Assembly: GCA_947458745.1 (NCBI GenBank)
Contig: CANGYQ010000019.1
Span: 1 to 64,000 of the forward strand
DNA from: Bryobacteraceae bacterium
GTDB taxonomy: Bacteria > Acidobacteriota > Terriglobia > Bryobacterales > Bryobacteraceae
Direction of reading: 5' to 3'
Length of the DNA stretch: 64,000 bases
Shown here: piece by piece, positions 7,895 to 16,711 of the stretch
Layout of the letters: the number at the start of each line of letters is the position of its first letter
How positions within the stretch are numbered: the stretch's first letter is position 1
Made by a program: the position numbers and the translations under genes
The notes under the pieces: generated by a model
Told to the model about the DNA's origin: nothing
The model's database searches: none
What the model saw: only the letters and a program-made list of their open reading frames with translations

Positions 7895-8185
7895 ATGAAC
7901 ATTCGTCCGCTTTACGACCGCATTGTGGTCAAACGGGTAGAAGAGCAGGAGAGCATTGTCAACGGCATCATCATCCCGGACGCGGCCAAGGAAAAGCCGC
8001 AAGAGGGTGAAGTGGTCGCCGTCGGCAAGGGCAAGCGCCTGGAAGATGGCAAAGTGATCGCGCTGGACGTGGTGGCGGGTGACCGCATCCTGTTCGGCAA
8101 GTATTCCGGCAGCGAGATCAAGCTGGACGGAAAAGAATTCCTCATCATGCGCGAGGACGAAGTCCTGGGCGTGCTGAACAAGTAG
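7895..8185 (+). CDS. groS: Co-chaperonin GroES
   Basis: The 96-residue GroES cap protein begins [19 protein letters not shown] and has the mobile-loop segment [17 protein letters not shown] followed by GEVVAVGKG. It forms a heptamer that closes the GroEL folding chamber in the cytoplasm. The start at 7895 follows the purine-rich AGGAGAGGGTAGAAGG. groEL follows 29 bp downstream in the same operon. Confidence 0.98.
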   Translation: MNIRPLYDRIVVKRVEEQESIVNGIIIPDAAKEKPQEGEVVAVGKGKRLEDGKVIALDVVAGDRILFGKYSGSEIKLDGKEFLIMREDEVLGVLNK

Positions 8186-8202
8186 TCAGGCGAGAATTTT
8201 AA

Positions 8203-9852
<1,650 letters not shown>

Positions 9853-9924
9853 AGCCTAACCGGCTCGGGCAACCGGCCGGGCTCATCGGCCCGGCTCAGG
9901 AAACCCCAAAGTAGTTCGCAGCTA

Positions 9925-9968
9925 GCAAAGACGGCTCGTTCCCCTCGGGGGCGAGCCGTCTTTGCGTT
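9925..9968 (+). terminator. Intrinsic terminator of groES-groEL
   Basis: A perfect 14-bp stem, GCAAAGACGGCTCG (9925-9938) with its complement (9952-9965), closes a GC-rich loop; its distal side ends CTTTGCGTT. Because the stem begins and ends in A/T runs it could act in both directions. The rest of the 314-bp gap to vapB shows nothing else. Confidence 0.8.
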
Positions 9969-10166
9969 AATACGCTCGCACCGTCCGAGCCGCTCGGTCC
10001 GAGTCCCGACCAGCAGGAGAGGGCCTGCCCTCCCGTCCAACCAAATTCCACAATACGCAGAATTGTTCAGAGCCACGACGGTAACGGAGTGGTCTGCCGC
10101 AACAATCCTCAATCGCCCCGACGCTCCCGCGAATTCCTCTCCCCACAGAATCGGTATCCTAATGCC

Positions 10167-10442
10167 ATGGAAACCACCATCGACGCCGCCGGCCGCGTGG
10201 TAATTCCCAAAGCCATCCGCGACCGCTTGGGCCTCAAATCCGGCACACCGTTACGCATCGAAGCCATTGATGGACGAGTAGAAATCGAAGCCGTCTGTAC
10301 TGAGCCGCACCTCGAATGGCGCAATGGATTGCTAGTCGCTGTCGCCAATCACGCTACGCCACCGCTCTCGCCCACCGACGTCGAAGAAGCCCTCACCGGT
10401 CTGCGGGACGAACGTTTGACCGAAATACTCGACGCCAAATGA
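10167..10442 (+). CDS. vapB: AbrB-type antitoxin VapB
   Basis: A 91-residue protein opening METTIDAAGRVVIPKAIRDR, the swapped-hairpin AbrB/MazE DNA-binding fold. It should bind its own promoter and neutralise the VapC toxin encoded next. The ATG at 10167 is preceded by TATCCT (10155-10160) and no Shine-Dalgarno, so the message may be leaderless. The stop overlaps the vapC ATG by 4 bp, typical of VapBC. Confidence 0.9.
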   Translation: METTIDAAGRVVIPKAIRDRLGLKSGTPLRIEAIDGRVEIEAVCTEPHLEWRNGLLVAVANHATPPLSPTDVEEALTGLRDERLTEILDAK

Positions 10443-10867
10443 TCGCGCTCGACTCATCCGTCCTAGTCGCTGGACTGTGCGCTTGGCACACCCACCACCG
10501 GGAAAGTGCCGCCGTGCTAGCCCAATCGCCGCCCGGCGGGTTCCTGGTCGCCTCGCATTCTCTTCTGGAAACCTTCGCCGTCCTGACGCGACTCCCGCCC
10601 GGTCAACGCCTCAGTCCTCGTTCCGTGGTGACCCTATTGGAGGCGCTTCAGCCCCGTTTGACCGTCGTCGCCCCGACATTCGATCCTTGGATGCTGCTCA
10701 AACAAGCACTCTCCCAAGGCACCACCGGTGGCCAGACGTACGACCTCTTGATAGCCACCACCGTCGCCCAAGCCGGCGCCACCACCTTACTCACCTGGAA
10801 CATCCGCCACTTCCGCCAGATCAACCTGCTCGGCTTCCAAGCACAAACTCCGGGGCCAACACTCTGA
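10439..10867 (+). CDS. vapC: PIN-domain toxin VapC
   Basis: A 142-residue PIN-fold ribonuclease. The acidic active-site residues are in place: Asp5 in ALDSSVL, Glu44 in LLETFAV, Asp102 in TYDLLIA, plus Asn121 in TWNIRHF. VapC toxins cut tRNA or rRNA when freed from VapB. The ATG overlaps the vapB stop (ATGA), so translation is coupled. The module looks intact. Confidence 0.92.
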   Translation: MIALDSSVLVAGLCAWHTHHRESAAVLAQSPPGGFLVASHSLLETFAVLTRLPPGQRLSPRSVVTLLEALQPRLTVVAPTFDPWMLLKQALSQGTTGGQTYDLLIATTVAQAGATTLLTWNIRHFRQINLLGFQAQTPGPTL

Positions 10868-10944
10868 CCGAGCCGCGACAGAACAGAGCGGAGTCCAACC
10901 CAATCCCACCAAGTCCAGCCATCGCCCAGCTATCCTAGGAGAGT

Positions 10945-11234
10945 ATGAGCCGCCGGGAACTAGCGCAATCACGGCGCGACGAGATTCTCGCTTGCGCGGC
11001 ACGCCACCGCGCCGCCAACGTGCGCCTTTTGGTTCGGCGGCACGGGGTGATGACACCGCTGCGAGCGACATCGATTTTCTCGTCGATTTTCTGCCCGGTG
11101 CCAGCCTGCTCGATCATGCCGGGCTGATGCTCGACCTGGAAGCACTCCTCGGGGTCAAAGTGGATGTGGCCAGCAGCCGCGGACTTCGTCCCCGCGTCCG
11201 TGAACGCGTCATGTGCGAAGCCGTGCCTCTTTAG
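10945..11234 (+). pseudogene. MNT-type nucleotidyltransferase antitoxin, frameshifted
   Basis: The N-terminus (MSRRELAQSRRDEILACAA) is in one frame, while the nucleotidyltransferase motif FGSAARGDD...SDIDFLVDF is in another. The frames meet at a run of four T at 11027-11030; a fifth T would give RLFGSAARGDD, the expected motif. AGGAGAG precedes the ATG. Such proteins AMPylate and silence HEPN toxins, but no HEPN gene follows. This is a one-base deletion, either real decay or a sequencing error in a short homopolymer. Confidence 0.8.
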
Positions 11235-11389
11235 GGCGATCATACGGGGCGATGCATGAGACATAATCCGTCCAACAATCTGGCTGCCAGCTATAATCGA
11301 CCCCAGGAAACCCCATGACCCTCGTGACACCCCTCATCAGATCGTAAGAGCTTCATGAATTGATGATTGGATAGTGATCACGGAGGGCT

Positions 11390-12007
11390 ATGAATGCCAT
11401 CACGATGAAACATGAAATCATTGCTAAACTCAGGCCTCTTCTGGAAACGGGGATTAGAACGGAAGCCGAAGCTCTGTATCTAATGGCTGAAATCAGAACT
11501 CTTCTCGAACAGGAGGGTCTGAAAAGGCAGTACGGCATGTTGACATTTCACGCTGACTGGATGCTTCACAGCAAACTGGAGGGCCGAGCAGCCCAACAGC
11601 TCCTGCAACATTTTGATACGGCCAATATATAACTCAAACAAGGTTTGGTACTCCACCAACTGCCGAGTGATCTTCGGCAGGAAATTGAACGTGCCTCGCG
11701 GATGAGCGACTTCGAGATGGAGCTCGATGCATTTTTGAAGTACATCGGATTACCATCCATCAACGCGGCGCGAAGAGATGGATGGATTCACTTCCACCAT
11801 CTCTATACCCAAGTTGTCGAACACCGCGCTTTGATCATCTCCAATAAGAACCCGACCTCGAGCATTGAAAGCGTCACTGTTCACTTCGAAATAGCCAAAG
11901 AAGCCGTCGGTGACGAAATGCCATTCAAGGTGACTTGGACGATTCTGGACAAGAACGGAAAGTCGGGTGAAATCTTTGTTCTCAATTCCTACTCGCTGAA
12001 GCCGTAA
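11390..12007 (+). pseudogene. Conserved hypothetical gene interrupted by one in-frame TAA
   Basis: Two open segments, 11390-11632 (80 aa) and 11645-12007, are in the same frame and separated only by TAA at 11630-11632. Read through, they give one protein of about 205 residues. The N-terminal part is helical (EIIAKLRPLLETGIRTEAEA, then FHADWMLHSKLEG) and the C-terminal part contains DGWIHFHHLYTQVVE. The second part has no good start of its own (TTG at 11645 or ATG at 11702, no Shine-Dalgarno). I recall full-length relatives of this layout, but no function. Base composition is visibly more AT-rich than the neighbours, suggesting transfer. Confidence 0.65.
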
Positions 12008-12049
12008 CAGCCTCTTCCACACGCTCCTCACACACACAATCTTAGCCAT

Positions 12050-12090
12050 GTGGCGCAGGCTTTCAGCCTGCAGCGGGACTTCAGTCCCGC
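12050..12090. repeat. Palindromic repeat, family 1, single double-hairpin unit
   Basis: Starts GTGGCGCAGGC and contains two hairpins: GCAGGCT/AGCCTGC (12055-12071) and GCGGGACT/AGTCCCGC (12073-12090). The same unit occurs twice, head to head, at 27495-27638. It is an intergenic REP-like element; no transposase of the RAYT type is in the window. The rest of the gap 12008-12227 is featureless. Confidence 0.8.
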
Positions 12091-12237
12091 CCAAGCCCCA
12101 TCTAACCGCCCAATCACATCTCTACCCCACCAACATCCCCCGCCCCACCAACCACTTACCCGGCCCCCGCCCCTTAACCCGCGCCCAACCATCTGCTACT
12201 CCCAAGTCAGCTATCGCTGAAAGGAGAATGTCTCACT

Positions 12238-12771
12238 TTGTCTCACCTTGTCCCGGAATCGCCGAAAAAAACAGAAGCCCCGAAAATCACAGAACACCCG
12301 GAGCCCCCGCCAGCGCCACCCCTCACCCCGGTAGTGCCGCCCGCCGCTGACCCCGAGGAGCAGGAGGAGGAAGATGACGATGACGATGATCTAGACGATC
12401 TGCACGACGACGAAGAAGAAGAGGCACCCGTCCGCCGCCGCACCCCCCGCCGCCGCCCGGAGCTCACCGAGCCCCAGAAAGCCGTCATCCTGGAGCTCAT
12501 CTGCGGCGCCACCATCACCCAAGCCGCCGAAGCCGGCCAGGTCGACCGCCGCACCGTCCATCGCTGGATTGCCAGTGACCTCAACTTTCGCCGCGAACTC
12601 GAAGCCATCAAGCAGACCCGCTGGGCCGAAGCGCAAGCCGAGCTCGGTGCGCTCACCTCGGAAGCCCTCGCCTGTCTCAAGAAATCCGTGCAGGACCCCG
12701 ACGCACCAGCCTACGTCCGCCTAAAGGCCGCCTCCACCATCCTCGGCCACATCAACTCCTACCAATGGTAA
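12238..12771 (+). CDS. HTH protein with long acidic linker, start displaced by 10-bp duplication
   Basis: A 177-residue protein: a Pro/Glu-rich N-terminus, a run of Asp/Glu (about residues 40-63), an Arg-rich patch, then a helix-turn-helix (GATITQAAEAGQVDRRTVHRW) like those in phage terminase small subunits. Function unknown. The well-placed ATG at 12228 (after AAAGGAGA) is out of frame. The near-repeat TCTCACTTTG/TCTCACCTTG at 12231-12250 explains this: remove one copy and the ATG joins the frame. As it stands, TTG at 12238, 11 bp after the Shine-Dalgarno, is the best start. No terminase partner is nearby. Confidence 0.6.
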   Translation: MSHLVPESPKKTEAPKITEHPEPPPAPPLTPVVPPAADPEEQEEEDDDDDDLDDLHDDEEEEAPVRRRTPRRRPELTEPQKAVILELICGATITQAAEAGQVDRRTVHRWIASDLNFRRELEAIKQTRWAEAQAELGALTSEALACLKKSVQDPDAPAYVRLKAASTILGHINSYQW

Positions 12772-12843
12772 GGACGCATGAAACAGCATCAGCCCTCAAC
12801 CGTCCATCCCCAACAGCCTCCCGCAAGCGGGATGATAGTGGTC

Positions 12844-13473
12844 ATGAAACTGCCCCTCATCCTCTGCCTCACCGCGCTGGCCTCCGCTCAGCAGCCCGCG
12901 CCCAAGACGGTGGACCCGGTGATGGAGCGGACAGTGTTACGCATGGCACGCGACATCCAGCGCGCGGTGCTCAGTCTGCCCACCTATGGGGTCTTCGATT
13001 CCATCACGTTCGGCATCAAGGGCTACACCGTCATCCTCCGCGGAGTCGTCTCCCGGCCGATTGTGAAGTCCGACGCCGAGCGCGTCACCCAGAAGGTGGA
13101 AGGCGTCACGGCGGTGGAGAACAAAATCGAAGTGCTGCCGCTGTCGCCCAATGATGACAGCATCCGCGCCCAAGCCTACGCGCGGATCTATGGCCACCAG
13201 ACGCTCAGCCGGTACTCTAGCAATCGCGGCAGCCCGCAGTTCTTTTCGCTCGGCCGGGCCGCCGGCGGCATCACCAATGACCCGCCGGTCGGCTGGCACG
13301 CCATCCACCTGATCGTCCGCAACGGCACTCTGCGCCTGGAAGGCGTGGTCGATTCCACTATGGACCGCACCATCGCCGAAATGCAGGCCAACCAAACCTC
13401 GGCCTTCGTCGTCGAAAACAATTTGCAGGTGGCCAATCAGGATGAGCAGAAAGCGATCGTTCCCAAAAAGTAG
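12844..13473 (+). CDS. Secreted BON-domain protein
   Basis: About 209 residues from the ATG at 12844, with signal peptide MKLPLILCLTALASAQ. Two BON-like domains follow: one around GIKGYTVILRGVVSRP...VEGVTAVENKIEV and a second around HLIVRNGTLRLEGVV...VVENNLQV. BON domains bind phospholipid membranes and are found in OsmY-like periplasmic proteins, so an envelope role is likely. An upstream in-frame start at 12778 would spoil the signal peptide. It precedes an ECF sigma gene by 45 bp. Confidence 0.8.
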   Translation: MKLPLILCLTALASAQQPAPKTVDPVMERTVLRMARDIQRAVLSLPTYGVFDSITFGIKGYTVILRGVVSRPIVKSDAERVTQKVEGVTAVENKIEVLPLSPNDDSIRAQAYARIYGHQTLSRYSSNRGSPQFFSLGRAAGGITNDPPVGWHAIHLIVRNGTLRLEGVVDSTMDRTIAEMQANQTSAFVVENNLQVANQDEQKAIVPKK

Positions 13474-13518
13474 CGCCGTCTTGTGACTAATCTGCCCGTC
13501 GCGCGTTCATGAGGCGGA

Positions 13519-14016
13519 ATGGAGATCGATTTCACGTCCGTCCACTTGCAGTACGCACCGGACGTGCGGCGCTTTGTTTGCTATCCGATGGGGAGTGATG
13601 ATGCCGCGGCGGAGATCACCTCGGAGACCTTTCTGCCGGCCTGGACGACGTCGGGTAAGATCCGTGAGGAGTCAGCCAAGGGCTACCTGCTGGCCATCGC
13701 CCGCAACCTGGTCACAGACCGGCAGCGGCGCGGCTGGCGGGCGCAACCACTGGCCCTTGACGTTTCCGCGCCCGCGGCCCAGCCCGAAGCCAAGCGCTAT
13801 CTCGACCAGACGCTGGCCGCCATCCAGCAGTTGCCGGACAAGTACTGGTTGCCACTGGTGATGCATGCGGTGAGTGAACTGCCCTACGAAGAGATCGCCC
13901 GGTCGCTGGAGCTGCCGCTGGCCACCGTCAAGGTGCCCATTCACCGCGCGCGGCTGCTGCTGAATGAGATTCTCCATCCCACGGAGTGTGTCCCGATGAA
14001 GGAGTCAATGCGATGA
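13519..14016 (+). CDS. ECF-type RNA polymerase sigma factor
   Basis: A 165-residue sigma-70 family protein with region 2 (AAEITSETFLPAW...AKGYLLAIARNLVTDR) and region 4 (LPYEEIARSLELPLATVKVPIHRAR). It directs RNA polymerase to a small regulon. The gene overlaps the next one by ATGA, so the small membrane protein after it is probably its regulator. The bound promoter and signal are unknown. Confidence 0.9.
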   Translation: MEIDFTSVHLQYAPDVRRFVCYPMGSDDAAAEITSETFLPAWTTSGKIREESAKGYLLAIARNLVTDRQRRGWRAQPLALDVSAPAAQPEAKRYLDQTLAAIQQLPDKYWLPLVMHAVSELPYEEIARSLELPLATVKVPIHRARLLLNEILHPTECVPMKESMR

Positions 14017-14438
14017 AGATGTCGGTTGATTTGCAATTGCCGGATGACGTCATCAGGGACCTGATCACGCTCCACCAGGCAGGCGAAGCCTCGCCGGGCA
14101 CCGCGCGGTTGGTGGAGCAGTACTTGCGGGAGCACCCGGACCTGGCCGTGCGTCTCGCCACGCCTCTGTCGGTCGCGCCCCCCGTCGCCGCCTCAAAGGA
14201 TGATTGCCTCAAGGCGATGCGATCAACCAAGCGGCTGATTGCCTGGCGCATGGCTGTGATGGGGTTCGCCCTGGTCACCATGCTGGTGCCGATGACATTC
14301 CGGGTTGACAGCACAGGCTTTCATCCGTTGCTTCTCGGCAACGCAAAATTCGTGATCGCCTCCGTTACCGTGTCAGCTTGGGCTTGGTGTGTTTACGTCT
14401 ACTTGAGCGAGCGGCTGCGGCGCGCCGGACTGCGGTGA
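14013..14438 (+). CDS. Small membrane protein, probable anti-sigma partner
   Basis: About 141 residues from the ATG at 14013, overlapping the sigma gene stop by 4 bp. The N-terminal cytoplasmic part (LPDDVIRDLITLHQAGEASPGTARLVEQYL) resembles the helical segment of anti-sigma factors but has no HxxxCxxC zinc motif. Two membrane segments follow (about 75-95 and 108-126) and the end is very basic. The anti-sigma role rests on gene coupling and topology only. Confidence 0.6.
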   Translation: MKMSVDLQLPDDVIRDLITLHQAGEASPGTARLVEQYLREHPDLAVRLATPLSVAPPVAASKDDCLKAMRSTKRLIAWRMAVMGFALVTMLVPMTFRVDSTGFHPLLLGNAKFVIASVTVSAWAWCVYVYLSERLRRAGLR

Positions 14439-14444
14439 GGCGGT

Positions 14445-15863
14445 TTAGCGCGCGCGCGGGACCAGGCGGAACCGGCGTATCGCCATCCGCGGGCTGGCTT
14501 TTTCGCGGCCTCCGATCAGATGGAACCGGATGTGCATTTCGTCAAACTGGGTCAATGGTGGCGCCGCCCCATCGGTTGTGAAAGGGAAACGCAACGTCTC
14601 GGGTACCGCCGCTCCATCACCAGGTGTCTGGAAGGTGGTCACGTTGGCCCGAGGCAACTTCCACGCCGGTTGCGCCGGAGACCGCGTGTCGATCAGCGTC
14701 AGCCCCACTTGCACCGAGTTGGGATACATGTCGGCATTCGAGATATCCAACTCAATCCGGCTGCAGCAGCTGACATCAAATGATTTGCCCAAGTTCTGGC
14801 GGCCTTCCAGGATCAAGGGGCGCCAATCGGTGGACCGGAACTTCAGTGTCTCGGGCGTTCCGCGCTTCACCATCGATCCCGGCGGCGGGCGGCGATCCGG
14901 GAACTTGAACAGCCAATAGACCCCGAAGAAGGGGATGCTCAGCGGTTCCTGCTGGCGGGAGTCGAACGGATTCGGGCGAAGGGAGGGCAAGGGCGGCACC
15001 AGCAGCGTATGGAGCTCTTCCTCCGGCAACATGATCACGCCGTCGTGAGTGCCGCCTTCACCAACTGATTCGCCAGAATGGGAACTCGCGCTTCCGGAAG
15101 CCTCTTTGGGCGGCGGCGAGGACGATGCCCGCGCCCGCACCGGGTCAAAACCCATCATGCCGCTCCCCCGGCCTGGCGGCAGCAGACCAATGAATGCCAT
15201 CAGGAGCGCTGTCACTGCCACCAGGTTCTTGCGCCACATCCGCGGCATCGACGGCGGGGTGTCACGCAGCACCGACAGCCACCAGGCTGCACCAACGAGT
15301 GACGCCACCAGTAACGAGACGGCGACCCGCAGGCGCCCGGTCAACAGTAGTACCGGGACCAGGTGCGCGCCGATCGCCAAGGCCAGGGCCGGTAGCGGCG
15401 ACTGGCGGAGTGTCCGGGCAAAGTGGAAGTCGAACAACTGGCGATCCGTGTCGCCCGGTGCGGCGGAGCTGCTCCAGTCGCGTTCCGCCAGCGTCAACCA
15501 AATCAAGGCCATGGCCAGCAGAAAGCCCGCTCCCAGCACCACCGGCGAGCGGGCATTGATCAGCACCGCCAGTGGTGCCAGGCACAACGCCGCCAGCGCC
15601 ACGCGAAGCCGCCGCGGCGCGCGGAGGGCTTGGTTGCCTTCGCGATCAAGCAGCCAGAGCGCTAGCGTTGCGGTCGCTATGGAGAGGCCGCATAGCAGGA
15701 CCACCCGGATAAACGGATTGGCCGTCGTCACGGACCTGAGAGGATACGCCCAGCCGGAAAGCTTCATGGCCCCCCAAGCCGCCATCAGGGAAAACAGGGG
15801 TGCCGCGCGAGACCACCAGGGCTGGGCCGGCAGCGTATCGGAACCAGCAGTTAGGCTATTCAT
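14445..15863 (-). CDS. Hypothetical multi-pass membrane protein
   Basis: A 472-residue protein starting MNSLTAGSDTLPAQPWW at the ATG 15863, preceded by the good Shine-Dalgarno GGAGGAAAA. The N-terminal 270 residues carry about seven membrane segments; a Ser/Pro-rich linker follows, then a soluble domain of about 150 residues. I recognise no family. It converges with the sigma/anti-sigma pair (6-bp gap) and is divergent from the esterase. Confidence 0.6.
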   Translation of the reverse strand: MNSLTAGSDTLPAQPWWSRAAPLFSLMAAWGAMKLSGWAYPLRSVTTANPFIRVVLLCGLSIATATLALWLLDREGNQALRAPRRLRVALAALCLAPLAVLINARSPVVLGAGFLLAMALIWLTLAERDWSSSAAPGDTDRQLFDFHFARTLRQSPLPALALAIGAHLVPVLLLTGRLRVAVSLLVASLVGAAWWLSVLRDTPPSMPRMWRKNLVAVTALLMAFIGLLPPGRGSGMMGFDPVRARASSSPPPKEASGSASSHSGESVGEGGTHDGVIMLPEEELHTLLVPPLPSLRPNPFDSRQQEPLSIPFFGVYWLFKFPDRRPPPGSMVKRGTPETLKFRSTDWRPLILEGRQNLGKSFDVSCCSRIELDISNADMYPNSVQVGLTLIDTRSPAQPAWKLPRANVTTFQTPGDGAAVPETLRFPFTTDGAAPPLTQFDEMHIRFHLIGGREKASPRMAIRRFRLVPRAR

Positions 15864-15944
15864 CCCGTTTTCCTCCAGATTAGACACTGCATGTCCAGCA
15901 ATTGTTCCGGCCCGTCTGTGCCACTCGCGCGATAATTGAGGCAT

Positions 15945-16685
15945 ATGCGCCGAGAGATTACCGGTTGGTACAGCGAGCGGTTGTTCCAACACATGCCCCT
16001 GGTGGCCTATGGCCACTACGGACCGCCCGTGCTCATGCTGCCCACCGCGGCCGCTGACTATTTGGAGTACGAGCGGTTCCAGTTGATCGACGCGCTGTCC
16101 TGGTGGTTTGAGAATGGCCGCGCCAAGGCTTATTCAGTGAACAGCGTCAACAAGCAAGCGTTGCTGAATGATGCGACGGCACCGTGGGACAAGATTGAAT
16201 GGCTGAAGCGCTACGACAGCTACCTGATCAACGAAGTGCTGCCGCTGATCTCCAGCGATTGCGGTGGCGGCGACGTGAAGCCGATGCTATTTGGCATCAG
16301 CCTGGGGGCGACACTGGCGGCGACGACGTTCTTCAAGCACCCGGACCGCTTCAGCGGCGTCATGCTGATCGCCGGCAGCTATGACCTGCGCGGCTACATG
16401 GACGGCCACTACAACGACGACGTCTACTTCAACAACACCGTGGACTTTGTTGCGGGCTTGAACGACGACTACTACCTGCCGATCCTGCGGCACGGCGGCA
16501 AGAAGATCATCATCTTCACCGGGCAAGGCCAGTTCGAAGCCCCCAACCGCGCGCGGCAGCTTTCGGGCATCCTCGCCGCCAAGGGCATTCCGCATCAGCT
16601 GGATGTCTGGGGCCACGATGTCACGCATGACTGGCCGTGGTGGCGCAAGTGCGTGCCGGAATACTTCGGGCAGTTGTTCGGGTGA
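15945..16685 (+). CDS. Putative esterase, alpha/beta-hydrolase fold
   Basis: A 246-residue protein from the ATG at 15945. The nucleophile elbow is GISLGA (Gly-x-Ser-x-Gly) and the C-terminal WGHDVTHDW supplies the likely catalytic His. The family resembles 'putative esterase' (esterase D-like) proteins. No signal peptide is seen, so it is probably cytoplasmic. Substrate unknown. Confidence 0.75.
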   Translation: MRREITGWYSERLFQHMPLVAYGHYGPPVLMLPTAAADYLEYERFQLIDALSWWFENGRAKAYSVNSVNKQALLNDATAPWDKIEWLKRYDSYLINEVLPLISSDCGGGDVKPMLFGISLGATLAATTFFKHPDRFSGVMLIAGSYDLRGYMDGHYNDDVYFNNTVDFVAGLNDDYYLPILRHGGKKIIIFTGQGQFEAPNRARQLSGILAAKGIPHQLDVWGHDVTHDWPWWRKCVPEYFGQLFG

Positions 16686-16711
16686 TGCACCAAGGCCGCT
16701 AACATAGAGGG

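Noticed and set aside
7600..7895. CIRCE/HrcA operator upstream of groES
   Set aside because: No TTAGCACTC-type inverted repeat is present in this interval.
12355..12425. GA-rich stretch as a microsatellite or regulatory repeat
   Set aside because: It encodes the Asp/Glu run of the HTH protein with varied codons, so coding selection explains it.
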